64,000 nt of DNA from assembly GCA_963798865.1 (NCBI GenBank), contig CAWCVZ010000005.1, positions 806,001 to 870,000 on the forward strand, read 5' to 3'. The notes below the pieces were generated by a model. It saw nothing but the letters and a program-made list of their open reading frames with translations. It was not told where the DNA came from and made no database searches. This stretch comes from RBG-16-34-14 sp963798865. Its GTDB lineage: Bacteria > Bacteroidota > Ignavibacteria > Ignavibacteriales > Ignavibacteriaceae. Positions 49,355-57,942 of this stretch are shown here, one piece after another (position 1 is the stretch's first letter; each line of letters begins with the position of its first letter). The translations under genes were made by a program, and so were the position numbers.

Positions 49355-49657
49355 TTAATTCTTTTGTGGCGAATCAGAATTCTTTGTTCCTTTATCAGAA
49401 TTTTTGGATTCTTTTTTCTCTTCCTTCTTATCTTCTTTCTTCACTTCTTTTTTATTTGATCCGGAATTACCCGGTTTATTTTTATAATCAGTCTGATAAA
49501 ATCCGCTTCCTTTAAAAATAGTTCCAGCACCGGTTCCAATTAATCTTTTTACAGGTCCTTTGCATTTCGGACATTCTTTCAATGGTTCTGCACTCATTGG
49601 TTGAAAAATCTCGAAAGTATAATTACACTGAGTACATTTGTACTCATAAGTCGGCAT
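49355..49657 (-). CDS. FmdB-family zinc ribbon protein
   Basis: This is a 100-residue protein beginning MPTYEYKCTQCNYTFEIFQ with a second pair CPKC about 20 residues on, the four-cysteine zinc ribbon of the FmdB/CxxC_CxxC_SSSS family. KGSGFYQTDYK follows, and then a low-complexity Lys/Glu/Ser tail (about residues 70-100). The name comes from a putative formamidase-gene regulator, but the family's actual function is unknown. A sequence resembling an RBS (AGGAG) lies upstream of the ATG. Confidence 0.88.
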   Translation of the reverse strand: MPTYEYKCTQCNYTFEIFQPMSAEPLKECPKCKGPVKRLIGTGAGTIFKGSGFYQTDYKNKPGNSGSNKKEVKKEDKKEEKKESKNSDKGTKNSDSPQKN

Positions 49658-49755
49658 ACAAACTCCTAATAGTTTTTGACGGCAAAACTTAACGAAAATT
49701 TAGATATATTTCTATCTATTGTTTTATATGTATGTATAATCTTGCGGGCTGACAT

Positions 49756-50433
49756 TTGAAAAATAAAAAATTGATATTGACTAAATTTTTTATCTTAACA
49801 ATTTTTTTATTTGTTGCCGGATGCCTTAATTATAAACAGGAAGTGCATTTGTATCCGGATGGTTCCGGTAAAATGATTATCAATTACTGGATGAACCTGC
49901 CTGAAACAGTTGACACAACAACTATAAATAAGCTTGGAATTTTCAACCGTGAATTAATAGACAGTGAATTTTCTTCTCCATATACTACTCTGAACAATGT
50001 TGAAGTTTATGTTGATTCTGTTGATAGTACTACGCATACTTTAGTAGATCTAAACTTTTCCAATATTGATTCCCTTAATAAAGTTAAAGTATTCCAGGAT
50101 TTTAAATTTTCTTTAAAGGATGGAGCATCCGGTCAGAAAATCTTTTCACAATTCATTCCCCCTATTGCAACAGGCTTTGGTATTGATGGAAGCAGGTATA
50201 CAATAACATATATTTATAAATTTTCAGGTACAATAATAACGCATAATGCACATATTGAAGATGGTCAAACATTAACCTGGAAATATACTCTGGCTGAAAT
50301 TGGAAGCGGGAAAACAATCTCAGTCACGTTCAGACCTTTCAAACTTAAGGAAACGCCTTACTGGATTTATGTTCTTTCCGGTATAGTTTTACTTATAGTT
50401 ATTATATTTCTTTTCAGGAAGAAAAAAGGTTGA
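49756..50433 (+). CDS. LppM-like membrane-anchored lipoprotein of unknown function
   Basis: This is a 225-residue protein starting with TTG. The lipoprotein signal has lipobox VAGC (Cys about 23), and the opening NYKQEVHLYPDGSGKMIINY resembles the LppM domain. The body is beta-rich; a C-terminal transmembrane helix (YVLSGIVLLIVIIFLF) and a basic tail close it. With both a lipid anchor and a C-terminal helix it should be held close to the inner membrane. No function is known. Its neighbour downstream is prs, with a promoter in between. Confidence 0.65.
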   Translation: MKNKKLILTKFFILTIFLFVAGCLNYKQEVHLYPDGSGKMIINYWMNLPETVDTTTINKLGIFNRELIDSEFSSPYTTLNNVEVYVDSVDSTTHTLVDLNFSNIDSLNKVKVFQDFKFSLKDGASGQKIFSQFIPPIATGFGIDGSRYTITYIYKFSGTIITHNAHIEDGQTLTWKYTLAEIGSGKTISVTFRPFKLKETPYWIYVLSGIVLLIVIIFLFRKKKG

Positions 50434-50483
50434 TTTTCTTTAGCTAATTCATCAAAAGCACATCAACATAAGTCAAATTATAA

Positions 50484-50512
50484 TTGACTTCCCTGAGTGA
50501 TTTATTTATATT
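50484..50512 (+). promoter_or_regulatory. Predicted promoter for prs-rplY-pth-hppA
   Basis: TTGACT (50484-50489) is followed after 17 bases by TATATT (50507-50512). A 7-base inverted repeat AAGTCAA-N7-TTGACTT (50470-50490) overlaps the -35 box and could be an operator. The start codon lies about 40 bases downstream. Confidence 0.6.
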
Positions 50513-50554
50513 TCACGTCTATTTTTAAAGAAAAACCGGTTGATTATTTAATTT

Positions 50555-51496
50555 ATGGCTATAGGAGATTATAAAGTTTTCTCTGGCAGTTCGAACCAAC
50601 CTTTGGCTGAGAAAATTGCCTCAAGACTTGGTAAACCTCTTGGCCAGGTTGAATTGAAAAGGTTCAGCGATGGTGAGATTTGGGTAAAATATTTTGAAAA
50701 TATCCGTGGACTGGATGTATTTATCATTCAGCCTACAATTCCTCCTGCTGAAAATATTCTTGAATTATTAATAATGATTGATGCTGCAAAAAGAGCATCA
50801 GCAAAAACAATAACTGCGGTAATTCCTTACTTTGGTTATTCAAGGCAGGATAGGAAAGATCAGCCGAGAGTTTCTATTACAGCAAAACTACTTGCTAATT
50901 TAATTACTGTTGCGGGTGCTGATAGAATTATTACAATGGATCTGCATGCAGCGCAGATTCAGGGTTTTTTTGATATTCCATTTGATCACTTATACAGTTC
51001 AAGTATTTTTTCAGGAATTTTCAGAAATATAAGTGAAAATCTTGTTGTTGTTTCGCCTGATATTGGCGGAATAAAAATGGCAAGATCCTATGCAAAAAGA
51101 TTGCATTGCGGTTTAGTGGTAATTGATAAAAGAAGACCAAAGCAGAATCTTGCTGAAGTTGTTCATATTATTGGAAGCGTACAGGGCAAAGATGTTCTTT
51201 TAGTTGATGATCTTATTGATACCGGAGGTACTTTAGTAAGTGCTATTGAAGCTTTAAAGGAAAATGGTGCAAGGAATATTTATGGCTCAATTACTCATCC
51301 GCTGCTTTCCGGTCCTGCAATTGAACGTATTAATAATTCAGATATAACAAAGCTTTATGTTACCGACACAATTCCTTTAAAAAATGGAAGCGATAAAATT
51401 GAAGTAGTGACAGCTTCGGATATATTTGCCGAAGCAATAAGAAGAACATATAATAATGAATCTATAAGTTCATTATTTGATGTTGATAAAGGTTAA
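50555..51496 (+). CDS. prs: Ribose-phosphate pyrophosphokinase
   Basis: This is a 313-residue class I PRPP synthetase that makes phosphoribosyl pyrophosphate from ribose-5-phosphate and ATP for nucleotide, His and Trp synthesis. Motifs: FSGSSNQPLAEKIA, RFSDGEIWVKYFENIRG, PYFGYSRQDRKDQPRVSITAKL, the metal/ATP site DLHAAQIQGFFDIPFDHLY, the flexible-loop region VVIDKRRP, and the PRPP loop LLVDDLIDTGGTL. The length is normal for class I. It begins a cluster with rplY, pth and hppA. Confidence 0.97.
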   Translation: MAIGDYKVFSGSSNQPLAEKIASRLGKPLGQVELKRFSDGEIWVKYFENIRGLDVFIIQPTIPPAENILELLIMIDAAKRASAKTITAVIPYFGYSRQDRKDQPRVSITAKLLANLITVAGADRIITMDLHAAQIQGFFDIPFDHLYSSSIFSGIFRNISENLVVVSPDIGGIKMARSYAKRLHCGLVVIDKRRPKQNLAEVVHIIGSVQGKDVLLVDDLIDTGGTLVSAIEALKENGARNIYGSITHPLLSGPAIERINNSDITKLYVTDTIPLKNGSDKIEVVTASDIFAEAIRRTYNNESISSLFDVDKG

Positions 51497-51519
51497 ACAA
51501 GTTTATAATCGGAGATAAA

Positions 51520-52167
51520 ATGGAAAAAGTAGTCTTAGAAGCAAACGAAAGAAAATCTGAAAAAAAATCTTTCAGAAAAACTCAGAGAAAAAATGGTAGA
51601 ATACCAGGAGTTTTTTATACAAGAAATGTTAAACCCATTTCAATTGATGTTGAAGAAAAAGCAATTAAACCACTTGTTTTTACGGGCGAAACACACCTGA
51701 TTGGTTTAAAAGTTAATAATGAGCAATATGATTGTATTATTAAAGATATACAGTTTGATCCTGTTACTGATAAAATTGTTCACTTTGATTTGTTGGGCTT
51801 AACTTCCGGCGAAACGTTTACTCTTGAAGTTCCGCTTATTTTAAAAGGAAGTGCAGTTGGAGTTAAAGATGGTGGAATACTTCAGCAGCATCTTCATAAA
51901 CTGGAAATTGAATGCCTGCCCTCAGATATTCCGCAGCATCTCGAAATAGAAGTAACTGATTTAAAGATTGGCGATTCAATTCATATTAGTGATTTGAAAT
52001 ATGAGAATATTGAAATTCTTAATCAGGCAACCACAGTTGTTGTTTCAGTAAATCATCCTAAAGTTGAAAAAGAACCTACACCTGATGAAGCAGCTGTTGC
52101 ACCAGCCGAACCTGAAGTGATTGGCAAAGGTAAAGGCGAGGAAGAAGACAAGTCCGAAGAAGAATAG
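51520..52167 (+). CDS. rplY: Large ribosomal subunit protein bL25 (Ctc form)
   Basis: This is a 215-residue protein of the long TL5/Ctc type that binds 5S rRNA. The N-terminal L25 domain (residues 1-90; RKSEKKSFRKTQRKNGRIPGVFY) is followed by the beta-rich TL5 domain (about 95-180, GSAVGVKDGGILQQHLHKLEIECLP) and an acidic, Glu/Lys-rich tail. It lies 23 bases after prs and four before pth; prs-rplY-pth is a common bacterial order. Confidence 0.95.
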   Translation: MEKVVLEANERKSEKKSFRKTQRKNGRIPGVFYTRNVKPISIDVEEKAIKPLVFTGETHLIGLKVNNEQYDCIIKDIQFDPVTDKIVHFDLLGLTSGETFTLEVPLILKGSAVGVKDGGILQQHLHKLEIECLPSDIPQHLEIEVTDLKIGDSIHISDLKYENIEILNQATTVVVSVNHPKVEKEPTPDEAAVAPAEPEVIGKGKGEEEDKSEEE

Positions 52168-52170
52168 CAA

Positions 52171-52773
52171 GTGCGTATTTTGTTTGGTGTTGGAAACCCG
52201 GGAAAGAAATATTCTCTTAACAGACACAATGCAGGGTTTATGCTTCTTGATTTTTTTGCAGAAGCACATTCCTTAACTTTTAAACCATCAAAATTTGATT
52301 TTTATTATTCTGAAGGAAAACTCTCAGATTCATCCTATATACTTGTAAAGCCTGCTACCTATGTTAATAACAGCGGTCTGGCAGCAGAGCAGGTAATAAA
52401 AAAATATTTTTCTGATATAACAGATTTCTTGGTTGTTTATGATGATATTAATCTCCCATTAGCTTCTTTAAGGGTAAGATTGTCTGGTGGAGATGGCGGG
52501 CATAATGGCTTAAGTTCAATTATTTATCATCTTAATTCGGATCAGTTCCCAAGAATAAGAATTGGTGTTGGCAATAATTTTAAGGAAGGTCAGATGGCAG
52601 ATTATGTGTTGACAGATTTTAATAAAGATGAACAAAAAATTTTGTCGCAAACATTTAAAACAGGAGTAATCCTGCTTGAAGAATTCATATCAGGCGGAAA
52701 AAATAAAATGCTTGATGCAAACAGCCGGCTTTTAAAAAGTAGTTCAGAAAATAAAAAAGATATTTCAAATTAA
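52171..52773 (+). CDS. pth: Peptidyl-tRNA hydrolase
   Basis: This is a 200-residue enzyme that frees tRNA from stalled peptidyl-tRNA. It starts with GTG three bases after rplY. Family motifs: FGVGNPGKKYSLNRHNAGFMLLD with the catalytic His, KPATYVNNSG, VYDDINLPL with the conserved Asp, and SGGDGGHNGLSSI. The length matches the family, with a slightly extended Lys/Ser C-terminus. Confidence 0.96.
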   Translation: MRILFGVGNPGKKYSLNRHNAGFMLLDFFAEAHSLTFKPSKFDFYYSEGKLSDSSYILVKPATYVNNSGLAAEQVIKKYFSDITDFLVVYDDINLPLASLRVRLSGGDGGHNGLSSIIYHLNSDQFPRIRIGVGNNFKEGQMADYVLTDFNKDEQKILSQTFKTGVILLEEFISGGKNKMLDANSRLLKSSSENKKDISN

Positions 52774-52794
52774 TAATGGAGTTCGGGAGATTAC

Positions 52795-54993
52795 ATGAGT
52801 AATATTTTCTATTTCATTCCTGCTTTTGGTATTCTTGCTTTACTTTATACTTTCTGGAGATCAGGCTGGGTCTCAAGAAAAGATGCCGGCACTGATAAAA
52901 TGAAAAAAATTTCAGCACATATTACAGAAGGTGCAATGGCATTTCTAAAAGCAGAATATAAAGTACTTGCGATATTTGTTGTTTGCGTAGCCATTCTTTT
53001 AGGTGTAAGTGCCGATACAAATATTTCTTCCCCAATGGTTGCTGTTTCATTTATTGTGGGAGCTTTCTGTTCTGCTCTTGCCGGTTTTATCGGGATGAGA
53101 GTGGCTACAAAAGCTAATGTAAGAACAACCAATGCTGCAAGAGAAAGTTTGGGAAGTGCACTTGAGATAGCTTTTGCAGGTGGTTCAGTTATGGGGATGG
53201 GAGTTGTTGGTTTAGGTGTTCTTGGCTTAAGCACATTGTTTATTATATACGCTGATATTTTTGGAGCATCTGGAGCTGATGATGTTGCAAGGGTTATAAC
53301 TATAATTACAGGCTTTTCATTCGGCGCCTCATCAATAGCTTTATTTGCAAGAGTTGGCGGCGGAATTTATACTAAAGCTGCTGATGTTGGTGCTGACTTA
53401 GTTGGAAAAGTTGAAGCTGGTATTCCCGAAGATCATCCTTTAAATCCCGCCACAATTGCAGATAATGTCGGTGACAATGTTGGCGATGTTGCCGGTATGG
53501 GCGCAGATCTTTTTGAATCTTACGTAGGTTCAATTGTCGGAACAATGGTGCTTGGGGCAGTTTTTATGTCTACAGGTTTTGTTGATGAATTCAATGGTCT
53601 TTCTGCTGTATTGCTTCCATTGCTTTTAGCGGGGTCTGGAATTGTTATGTCTATTATAGGAACTTTTTTTGTAAGAGTTAAAGAAGGTGGTAATCCTCAG
53701 AAAGCACTTAATATGGGAAACATTGTTGCCTCTCTGCTGATGATAATTGCCTCCTGGTTTATTATAAAAAATATTCTTCCTGAAAGCTGGTACTTTCAGG
53801 ATCCCCTTTATGATTGGTCCGATCCTGTAAAGGGAAATTTGTATACATCCACTGGAATTTTTATTTCAACTATAGTAGGACTTGTAGCCGGCGTTTTAAT
53901 TGGAATGTTAACAGAATATTATACCGGAACCGATAAAAAACCAGTCCTTGCAATTGTAAGGCAATCTCTTACCGGTACAGCAACAAATATCATTGCAGGT
54001 TTAAGTAATGGAATGCTTTCAACGGCAGTACCTGTTTTAATAATTGCTTCATCAATAATTATAGCTTTTTATTTTGGAGGCTTGTATGGTATTGCAATTT
54101 CTGCTGTAGGAATGCTCTCAAATCTGGGAATTCAGCTTGCAGTTGATGCATACGGACCTATCTCTGATAATGCCGGTGGTATTGCTGAAATGTCGGAACT
54201 ACCTAAAGAAGTTAGAAAGCGTACGGATAAGCTTGATGCCGTAGGAAATACAACTGCTGCTATAGGTAAAGGATTTGCAATCGGTTCTGCAGCCTTAACT
54301 GCGCTTGCATTATTCGGAGCTTATATGACTGCGGCAAATATAAAATCAATTGATATTTCAAAAGCAGTAGTAATGTCCGGTTTATTTATCGGGGCAATGG
54401 TACCATTTTTATTTTCTGCATTGGCTATGCAGGCAGTTGGTAAAGCTGCAATGTCTATGATTGAAGAAGTTAGAAGGCAATTTGCAACTATACCTAAACT
54501 TAAAGCAGCTCTTGATGTAATGAAAAGGAATTTTGAAAAAGAAAAAGAGGAATGGTCTCCAAACGACAAAAAGATTTTTGATGATGCAGAAGGTTCTGCC
54601 GAATACAGTAAATGTGTGGAGATTTCAACAAAATCAGCAATCAGACAAATGGTTCTTCCAGGTCTTCTTGCCGTAGTTGTTCCTATTTTAACCGGTTTTT
54701 TTGGTGGACCCGAAATGTTAGGGGGCTTAATTGCCGGTGTTACTGTAACCGGTGTTTTGATGGCAATTTTCCAGGCTAATTCCGGCGGAGCCTGGGATAA
54801 TGCAAAAAAAATGTTTGAAGAAGGTGTTGAAATAAATGGGGTTAAGTATTTTAAGGGTTCGGATCCTCATAAAGCCGCCGTTGTGGGAGATACCGTTGGA
54901 GATCCGTTTAAGGATACTTCTGGGCCGTCTTTAAATATTTTATTGAAATTAATGGCAGTTGTATCGCTTGTAATTGCTCCTTTAATTAGATAA
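52795..54993 (+). CDS. hppA: Membrane ion-translocating pyrophosphatase, K+-dependent type
   Basis: This is a 732-residue, 16-helix pump that couples PPi hydrolysis to H+ and/or Na+ export. Catalytic loops are intact: GGGIYTKAADVGADLVGKVE, DNVGDNVGDVAGMGADLFESY, AYGPISDNAGGIAEMS and GDTVGDPFKDTSGPSLN. The selectivity position in GNTTAAIGKG is Ala (residue 488), with Gly three residues later, as in K+-dependent enzymes; K+-independent ones carry Lys and Thr. Na+-pumping members fall in the K+-dependent group, but H+ pumping cannot be excluded. Confidence 0.95.
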   Translation: MSNIFYFIPAFGILALLYTFWRSGWVSRKDAGTDKMKKISAHITEGAMAFLKAEYKVLAIFVVCVAILLGVSADTNISSPMVAVSFIVGAFCSALAGFIGMRVATKANVRTTNAARESLGSALEIAFAGGSVMGMGVVGLGVLGLSTLFIIYADIFGASGADDVARVITIITGFSFGASSIALFARVGGGIYTKAADVGADLVGKVEAGIPEDHPLNPATIADNVGDNVGDVAGMGADLFESYVGSIVGTMVLGAVFMSTGFVDEFNGLSAVLLPLLLAGSGIVMSIIGTFFVRVKEGGNPQKALNMGNIVASLLMIIASWFIIKNILPESWYFQDPLYDWSDPVKGNLYTSTGIFISTIVGLVAGVLIGMLTEYYTGTDKKPVLAIVRQSLTGTATNIIAGLSNGMLSTAVPVLIIASSIIIAFYFGGLYGIAISAVGMLSNLGIQLAVDAYGPISDNAGGIAEMSELPKEVRKRTDKLDAVGNTTAAIGKGFAIGSAALTALALFGAYMTAANIKSIDISKAVVMSGLFIGAMVPFLFSALAMQAVGKAAMSMIEEVRRQFATIPKLKAALDVMKRNFEKEKEEWSPNDKKIFDDAEGSAEYSKCVEISTKSAIRQMVLPGLLAVVVPILTGFFGGPEMLGGLIAGVTVTGVLMAIFQANSGGAWDNAKKMFEEGVEINGVKYFKGSDPHKAAVVGDTVGDPFKDTSGPSLNILLKLMAVVSLVIAPLIR

Positions 54994-55028
54994 ATTACCC
55001 CCGTTTTTAATTTAAAAATAAATTCCTG

Positions 55029-55050
55029 CTCTCAAAAATATTGAGGGCCG
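55029..55050 (+). promoter_or_regulatory. Possible S6:S18 autoregulatory leader hairpin
   Basis: CTCTCAA (55029-55035) pairs with TTGAGGG (55041-55047) around AAATA, directly followed by CCG, 23 bases before rpsF. Leaders of rpsF operons bind the S6:S18 complex through a hairpin with a conserved CCG. Here the CCG is next to the stem, so the match is suggestive only. Confidence 0.35.
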
Positions 55051-55072
55051 TTAGTCCAAAGGAAAGGAAATA

Positions 55073-55480
55073 ATGAAGAATAATGTATATGAGAGTGCTG
55101 TTTTAATTAACGCAGCACTTGATGATGAACAAATAAACGGTATAATTACCCGCATTAAAGAAACCATTTCAAATAATGGTGGGGAATTTAGGGAAGTTGA
55201 AAATTGGGGAAGAAAAAGACTTGCCTATATGGTGAAAAAAAGTAAGATCGGTTATTATGTAATTTTCAGATTTGATGCCCCATCAAGTATTGTAAGTAAA
55301 CTCGAAAGATTCTACACACTTGATGAATATATCCTCCGTTTCCTGACTATTCGATTAGATGATGACGCTCTTCAACAAATAGAAAAAAATAAAGATAAAT
55401 CTTTAATTGAAATAATTGAAATTCCTGCTGAAACAGAGGATGTTAAAACTAAAGAATTAATCGAACCTGATAACAATTAA
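55073..55480 (+). CDS. rpsF: Small ribosomal subunit protein bS6
   Basis: This is a 135-residue protein with the S6 ferredoxin-like fold: YESAVLINAALDDEQINGII at the N-terminus, NWGRKRLAYMVKKSKIGYYVIFRF in the middle and LERFYTLDEYILRFLTIR near the end. An acidic tail extends beyond residue 105, as is usual. It binds uS15/bS18 on the 30S platform. It is first in the rpsF-ssb-rpsR-rplI operon; GGAAAGGAA precedes the ATG. Confidence 0.97.
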   Translation: MKNNVYESAVLINAALDDEQINGIITRIKETISNNGGEFREVENWGRKRLAYMVKKSKIGYYVIFRFDAPSSIVSKLERFYTLDEYILRFLTIRLDDDALQQIEKNKDKSLIEIIEIPAETEDVKTKELIEPDNN

Positions 55481-55507
55481 TAAAAGATTCATGATGGAGG
55501 TTTAATC

Positions 55508-55984
55508 ATGGCTGATCTGAAAATGCCCGAAATAAATTATGTGATTGTTGCTGGAAACTTAACGAAAGATCCGGTTTTTAGACAAACAACAAACAGCACT
55601 CCTGTAGTAAATTTCTCAATAGCATCAAACAGGAAGTACAAGGATAGTTCAAACCAATGGCAGGAGGATGTTTGTTATGTTGGCATTGTTGCATGGAATA
55701 AACTTGCTGAAAGCTGCCGTGACAGATTAAAGAAAGGATCTGCAGTACTTGTTGATGGTGAGCTCCAAAGCAGAAGCTGGAAATCTGATGACGGGCATAA
55801 TAGAAGCATTGTTGAAATTAAAGCAAGAAGAATTCAATTTCTTAATAAGAGAGAAAAAATGGTTGAAGGTCCAAATGGTGCTGCGCACGAAGATGATATT
55901 ATTGCAGATGATGAAAGTGTGGACTATACAGAGGATTCTTTTGATAAATTTCTTTCAAATGAAGAATCAGATTTGATAAAATAA
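55508..55984 (+). CDS. ssb: Single-stranded DNA-binding protein with atypical C-terminal tip
   Basis: This is a 158-residue OB-fold protein: NYVIVAGNLTKDPVFRQTTNSTPVVNFSIASNRKY, then CYVGIVAWNKLAESC and VDGELQSRSWKSDDG. It coats ssDNA during replication and repair. The tail (from about residue 118) is acidic, but it ends ESDLIK rather than the usual DDIPF that recruits partner proteins. An AGGAGG-like RBS lies before the ATG. Its place between rpsF and rpsR is the classical one. Confidence 0.95.
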   Translation: MADLKMPEINYVIVAGNLTKDPVFRQTTNSTPVVNFSIASNRKYKDSSNQWQEDVCYVGIVAWNKLAESCRDRLKKGSAVLVDGELQSRSWKSDDGHNRSIVEIKARRIQFLNKREKMVEGPNGAAHEDDIIADDESVDYTEDSFDKFLSNEESDLIK

Positions 55985-55996
55985 AATAGGATACAA

Positions 55997-56227
55997 ATGA
56001 AAAAAGAAATAAAAGTAAAAAAATTCTGCCGGTTTACCAGGAACAATATCAAATATATTGATTACAAGGATATTAAACTGTTGCAGAAATATGTTACAGA
56101 ACAGGGTAAAATTATTCCTAAAAGAATTACAGGAACCAGTGCAAAGTACCAGAGACAACTTGCTTTAGCTGTAAAACGTGCAAGGCATATGGCATTGCTT
56201 CCTTATGTTTCTGATACAGTAAGATAA
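55997..56227 (+). CDS. rpsR: Small ribosomal subunit protein bS18
   Basis: This is a 76-residue basic protein: CRFTRNNIKYIDYKDIKLLQKYVTEQGKIIPKRITGTSAKYQRQLALAVKRARHMALLPYV-type S18 sequence over its full length. It pairs with bS6 on the 30S platform. It is 12 bases after ssb and 19 bases before rplI. Confidence 0.97.
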   Translation: MKKEIKVKKFCRFTRNNIKYIDYKDIKLLQKYVTEQGKIIPKRITGTSAKYQRQLALAVKRARHMALLPYVSDTVR

Positions 56228-56246
56228 AGTTTAAAGGAGAATTTGG

Positions 56247-56690
56247 ATGAAAGTGATTTTAAGACAGGATTATGAAACTCTTGGTAAGATTGGAGATATG
56301 ATTGATGTAAAAGATGGGTTTGCAATTAATTTCCTTCTGCCCAGAAAGATTGCTTATTCTGCTTTAAAAGGAAATGTGGCAGCCTTGGAGGATGAGAAAA
56401 AAAGTCTTGCAAAAAAATCTGAACAGGAATTAAAATCTGCTGAAAATTTAGCAACTGAACTGGAAAAAGTATCGGTTACTATACCGGTTCAGGTTGGTGA
56501 AGAAGATAAAATATTTGGAACAGTTACTACACAGATGATTTCTGATTCCTTAAAGGAAAAAGGATATGAGATTGATAAAAGAAAAATTGATATTCCTGAA
56601 CCGATAAAATCTCTCGGTATATATGAAGTTAATATTAAACTTCATTCTAATGTGGATGCAAAAATTAAAGTGTGGGTTGTTAGGGAATAG
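56247..56690 (+). CDS. rplI: Large ribosomal subunit protein bL9
   Basis: This is a 147-residue protein with the two-domain L9 layout: N-terminal MKVILRQDYETLGKIGDMIDVKDGFAINFLLPRKIA, a long connecting helix (about 43-75) and a C-terminal domain with KIFGTVTTQMISDSLKEKG and the final VWVV. AAGGAG precedes the ATG. It is the last gene of the operon and is followed by a terminator. Confidence 0.97.
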   Translation: MKVILRQDYETLGKIGDMIDVKDGFAINFLLPRKIAYSALKGNVAALEDEKKSLAKKSEQELKSAENLATELEKVSVTIPVQVGEEDKIFGTVTTQMISDSLKEKGYEIDKRKIDIPEPIKSLGIYEVNIKLHSNVDAKIKVWVVRE

Positions 56691-56709
56691 GTTTAATTTT
56701 TTGGTATAA

Positions 56710-56742
56710 AAAAAAGGAATCTCTAAAAAGGATTCCTTTTTT
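56710..56742. terminator. Intrinsic terminator after rplI
   Basis: An A-run with GGAATC pairs with GATTCC and a T-run (56731-56742) around a nine-base loop. It ends the rpsF-rplI operon and, being A/T-flanked on both sides, may also serve rpmB on the other strand. Confidence 0.88.
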
Positions 56743-56764
56743 ATTTTAAATATTTTTATTAAAG

Positions 56765-57003
56765 TTATCTAACTTTTATCTTTTTTTCACGAACCAGCTT
56801 AGCAATATTAGCCGTTCCATTCTTTGAAATACCTTTAATTGCCCTTGCAGACAATTTAACAGTTACAAACCTGTTTAATTCCTGTACCCAGATTCTTTTC
56901 TTCTGAAGATTTGGTAAAAATCTTCTTTTTCTTCTATTGTGTGCATGGGAACATTATTCCCAGCCATTGGTTCCTTACCGGTTACCTGGCATTTTCTTGC
57001 CAT
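56765..57003 (-). CDS. rpmB: Large ribosomal subunit protein bL28, frame-disrupted
   Basis: The minus strand encodes MARKCQVTGKEPMAGNNV, and after one missing base near 56952 continues in the next frame with HAHNRRKRRFLPNLQKKRIW, VQELNRFVTVKLSARAIKGISKNG and the end KIKVR. Together this is a full 79-residue bL28, a 50S protein. The total of 239 bases is 3n-1. Only one Cys is present near the N-terminus, so this is a zinc-free form. Loss of this gene is unlikely to be tolerated, so the break is probably a sequence error. Confidence 0.92.
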
Positions 57004-57129
57004 TTCTTTTTACTCCCGAATCTTACATTAAAAATTTTGAACAATTAATATAATAAAATCCTTTTAAAAAAGTACCTAAAATAGAAATGAAAATATTGAG
57101 AAGAATCACTCTAAATAAATAAAAAGTAG

Positions 57130-57157
57130 TTGACAATTGTTAAATCCTTTATATCTT
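57130..57157 (+). promoter_or_regulatory. Predicted promoter of the Sua5-family gene
   Basis: TTGACA (57130-57135), 16 bases, then TATCTT (57152-57157). The AAGGAG ribosome-binding site is at 57214-57219, five bases before the ATG. The region 57004-57129 is AT-rich with no gene seen. Confidence 0.6.
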
Positions 57158-57224
57158 AAACAGTGAATAATAATGAATTTAACCCACATTTTATTTAATA
57201 ATATTCTTATCGAAAGGAGTTCAG

Positions 57225-57839
57225 ATGGAATACTATGAACTTCATCCTGACAATCCACAGCTTCGTTTTATTAATAAAGCAGTTAAAGTGTTAAGTGAAG
57301 GGGGGGTAATTATTTATCCAACCGATACTGTATATGGAATTGGCTGCGATATATTTAATAAAAATGCCCTTGAAAGAATTTTCAGTATAAAAAATGATAC
57401 AAGGAGTAAACTCTTTAGCTTTATTTGTTCTGATCTGAAAGATATTTCAAAATATGCGAAAGTTTCCGATTACGCTTACCGTACAATGAAACATCTTCTG
57501 CCCGGGCCGTACACTTTTATTCTTCCTGCTGCTAAAGAGGTTCCCAAAAAATTATGGAGCAACAGGAAATCTGTTGGTATAAGAGTGCCCAACCATCCTA
57601 TTTGTTTGAGCATTGTAAAGGAACTTGGTCATCCTATAATTACCACGAGCGCAACTAATAGAAAGGTGATGTTTTATTTGATCCTGTTGAGATTAAAAAT
57701 ATTTTTAATACCCAGGTGGATTTAATGCTTTCTTCAGGAAGCCTTATTGGGTATCCCTTCAAGTGTTATAGATTTAAGTGAAGATGAGCCGGAAGTTATT
57801 AGGGAAGGTGCAGGGGATGTAAGTCTGTTTGTTTATTAG
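57225..57839 (+). CDS. Sua5/YciO/YrdC-family threonylcarbamoyl-AMP synthase-like protein, frame-disrupted
   Basis: Three frame segments join into about 204 residues. The first has GGVIIYPTDTVYGIGCDIFNKNALERIFSIKN, FICSDLKDISKYAKVSDYAYR, LPGPYTFIL and SVGIRVPNHPICLSIVKELGHPIITTSATN. After a missing base near 57664 it reads GDVLFDPVEIKNIF, and after an extra base near 57750 it ends IPSSVIDLSEDEPEVIREGAGDVSLFVY. The fold makes threonylcarbamoyl-adenylate for tRNA t6A37; the sequence resembles the shorter YciO/YrdC type, so either a t6A role or the less defined YciO role is possible. An excellent promoter and RBS precede it. Confidence 0.82.
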
Positions 57840-57942
57840 AAAAATTAATTGAAATCGTTATTCCTTGTTCTGAGATCAAAAAAAATTATTGAAAGATAGA
57901 AATGATTTAAGAACAAAGATTAACGATGCCTGATTTAAGAAT

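Noticed and set aside
52045..52269. Antisense frame at the rplY-pth junction
   Set aside because: Both plus-strand genes are clear family members across this region.
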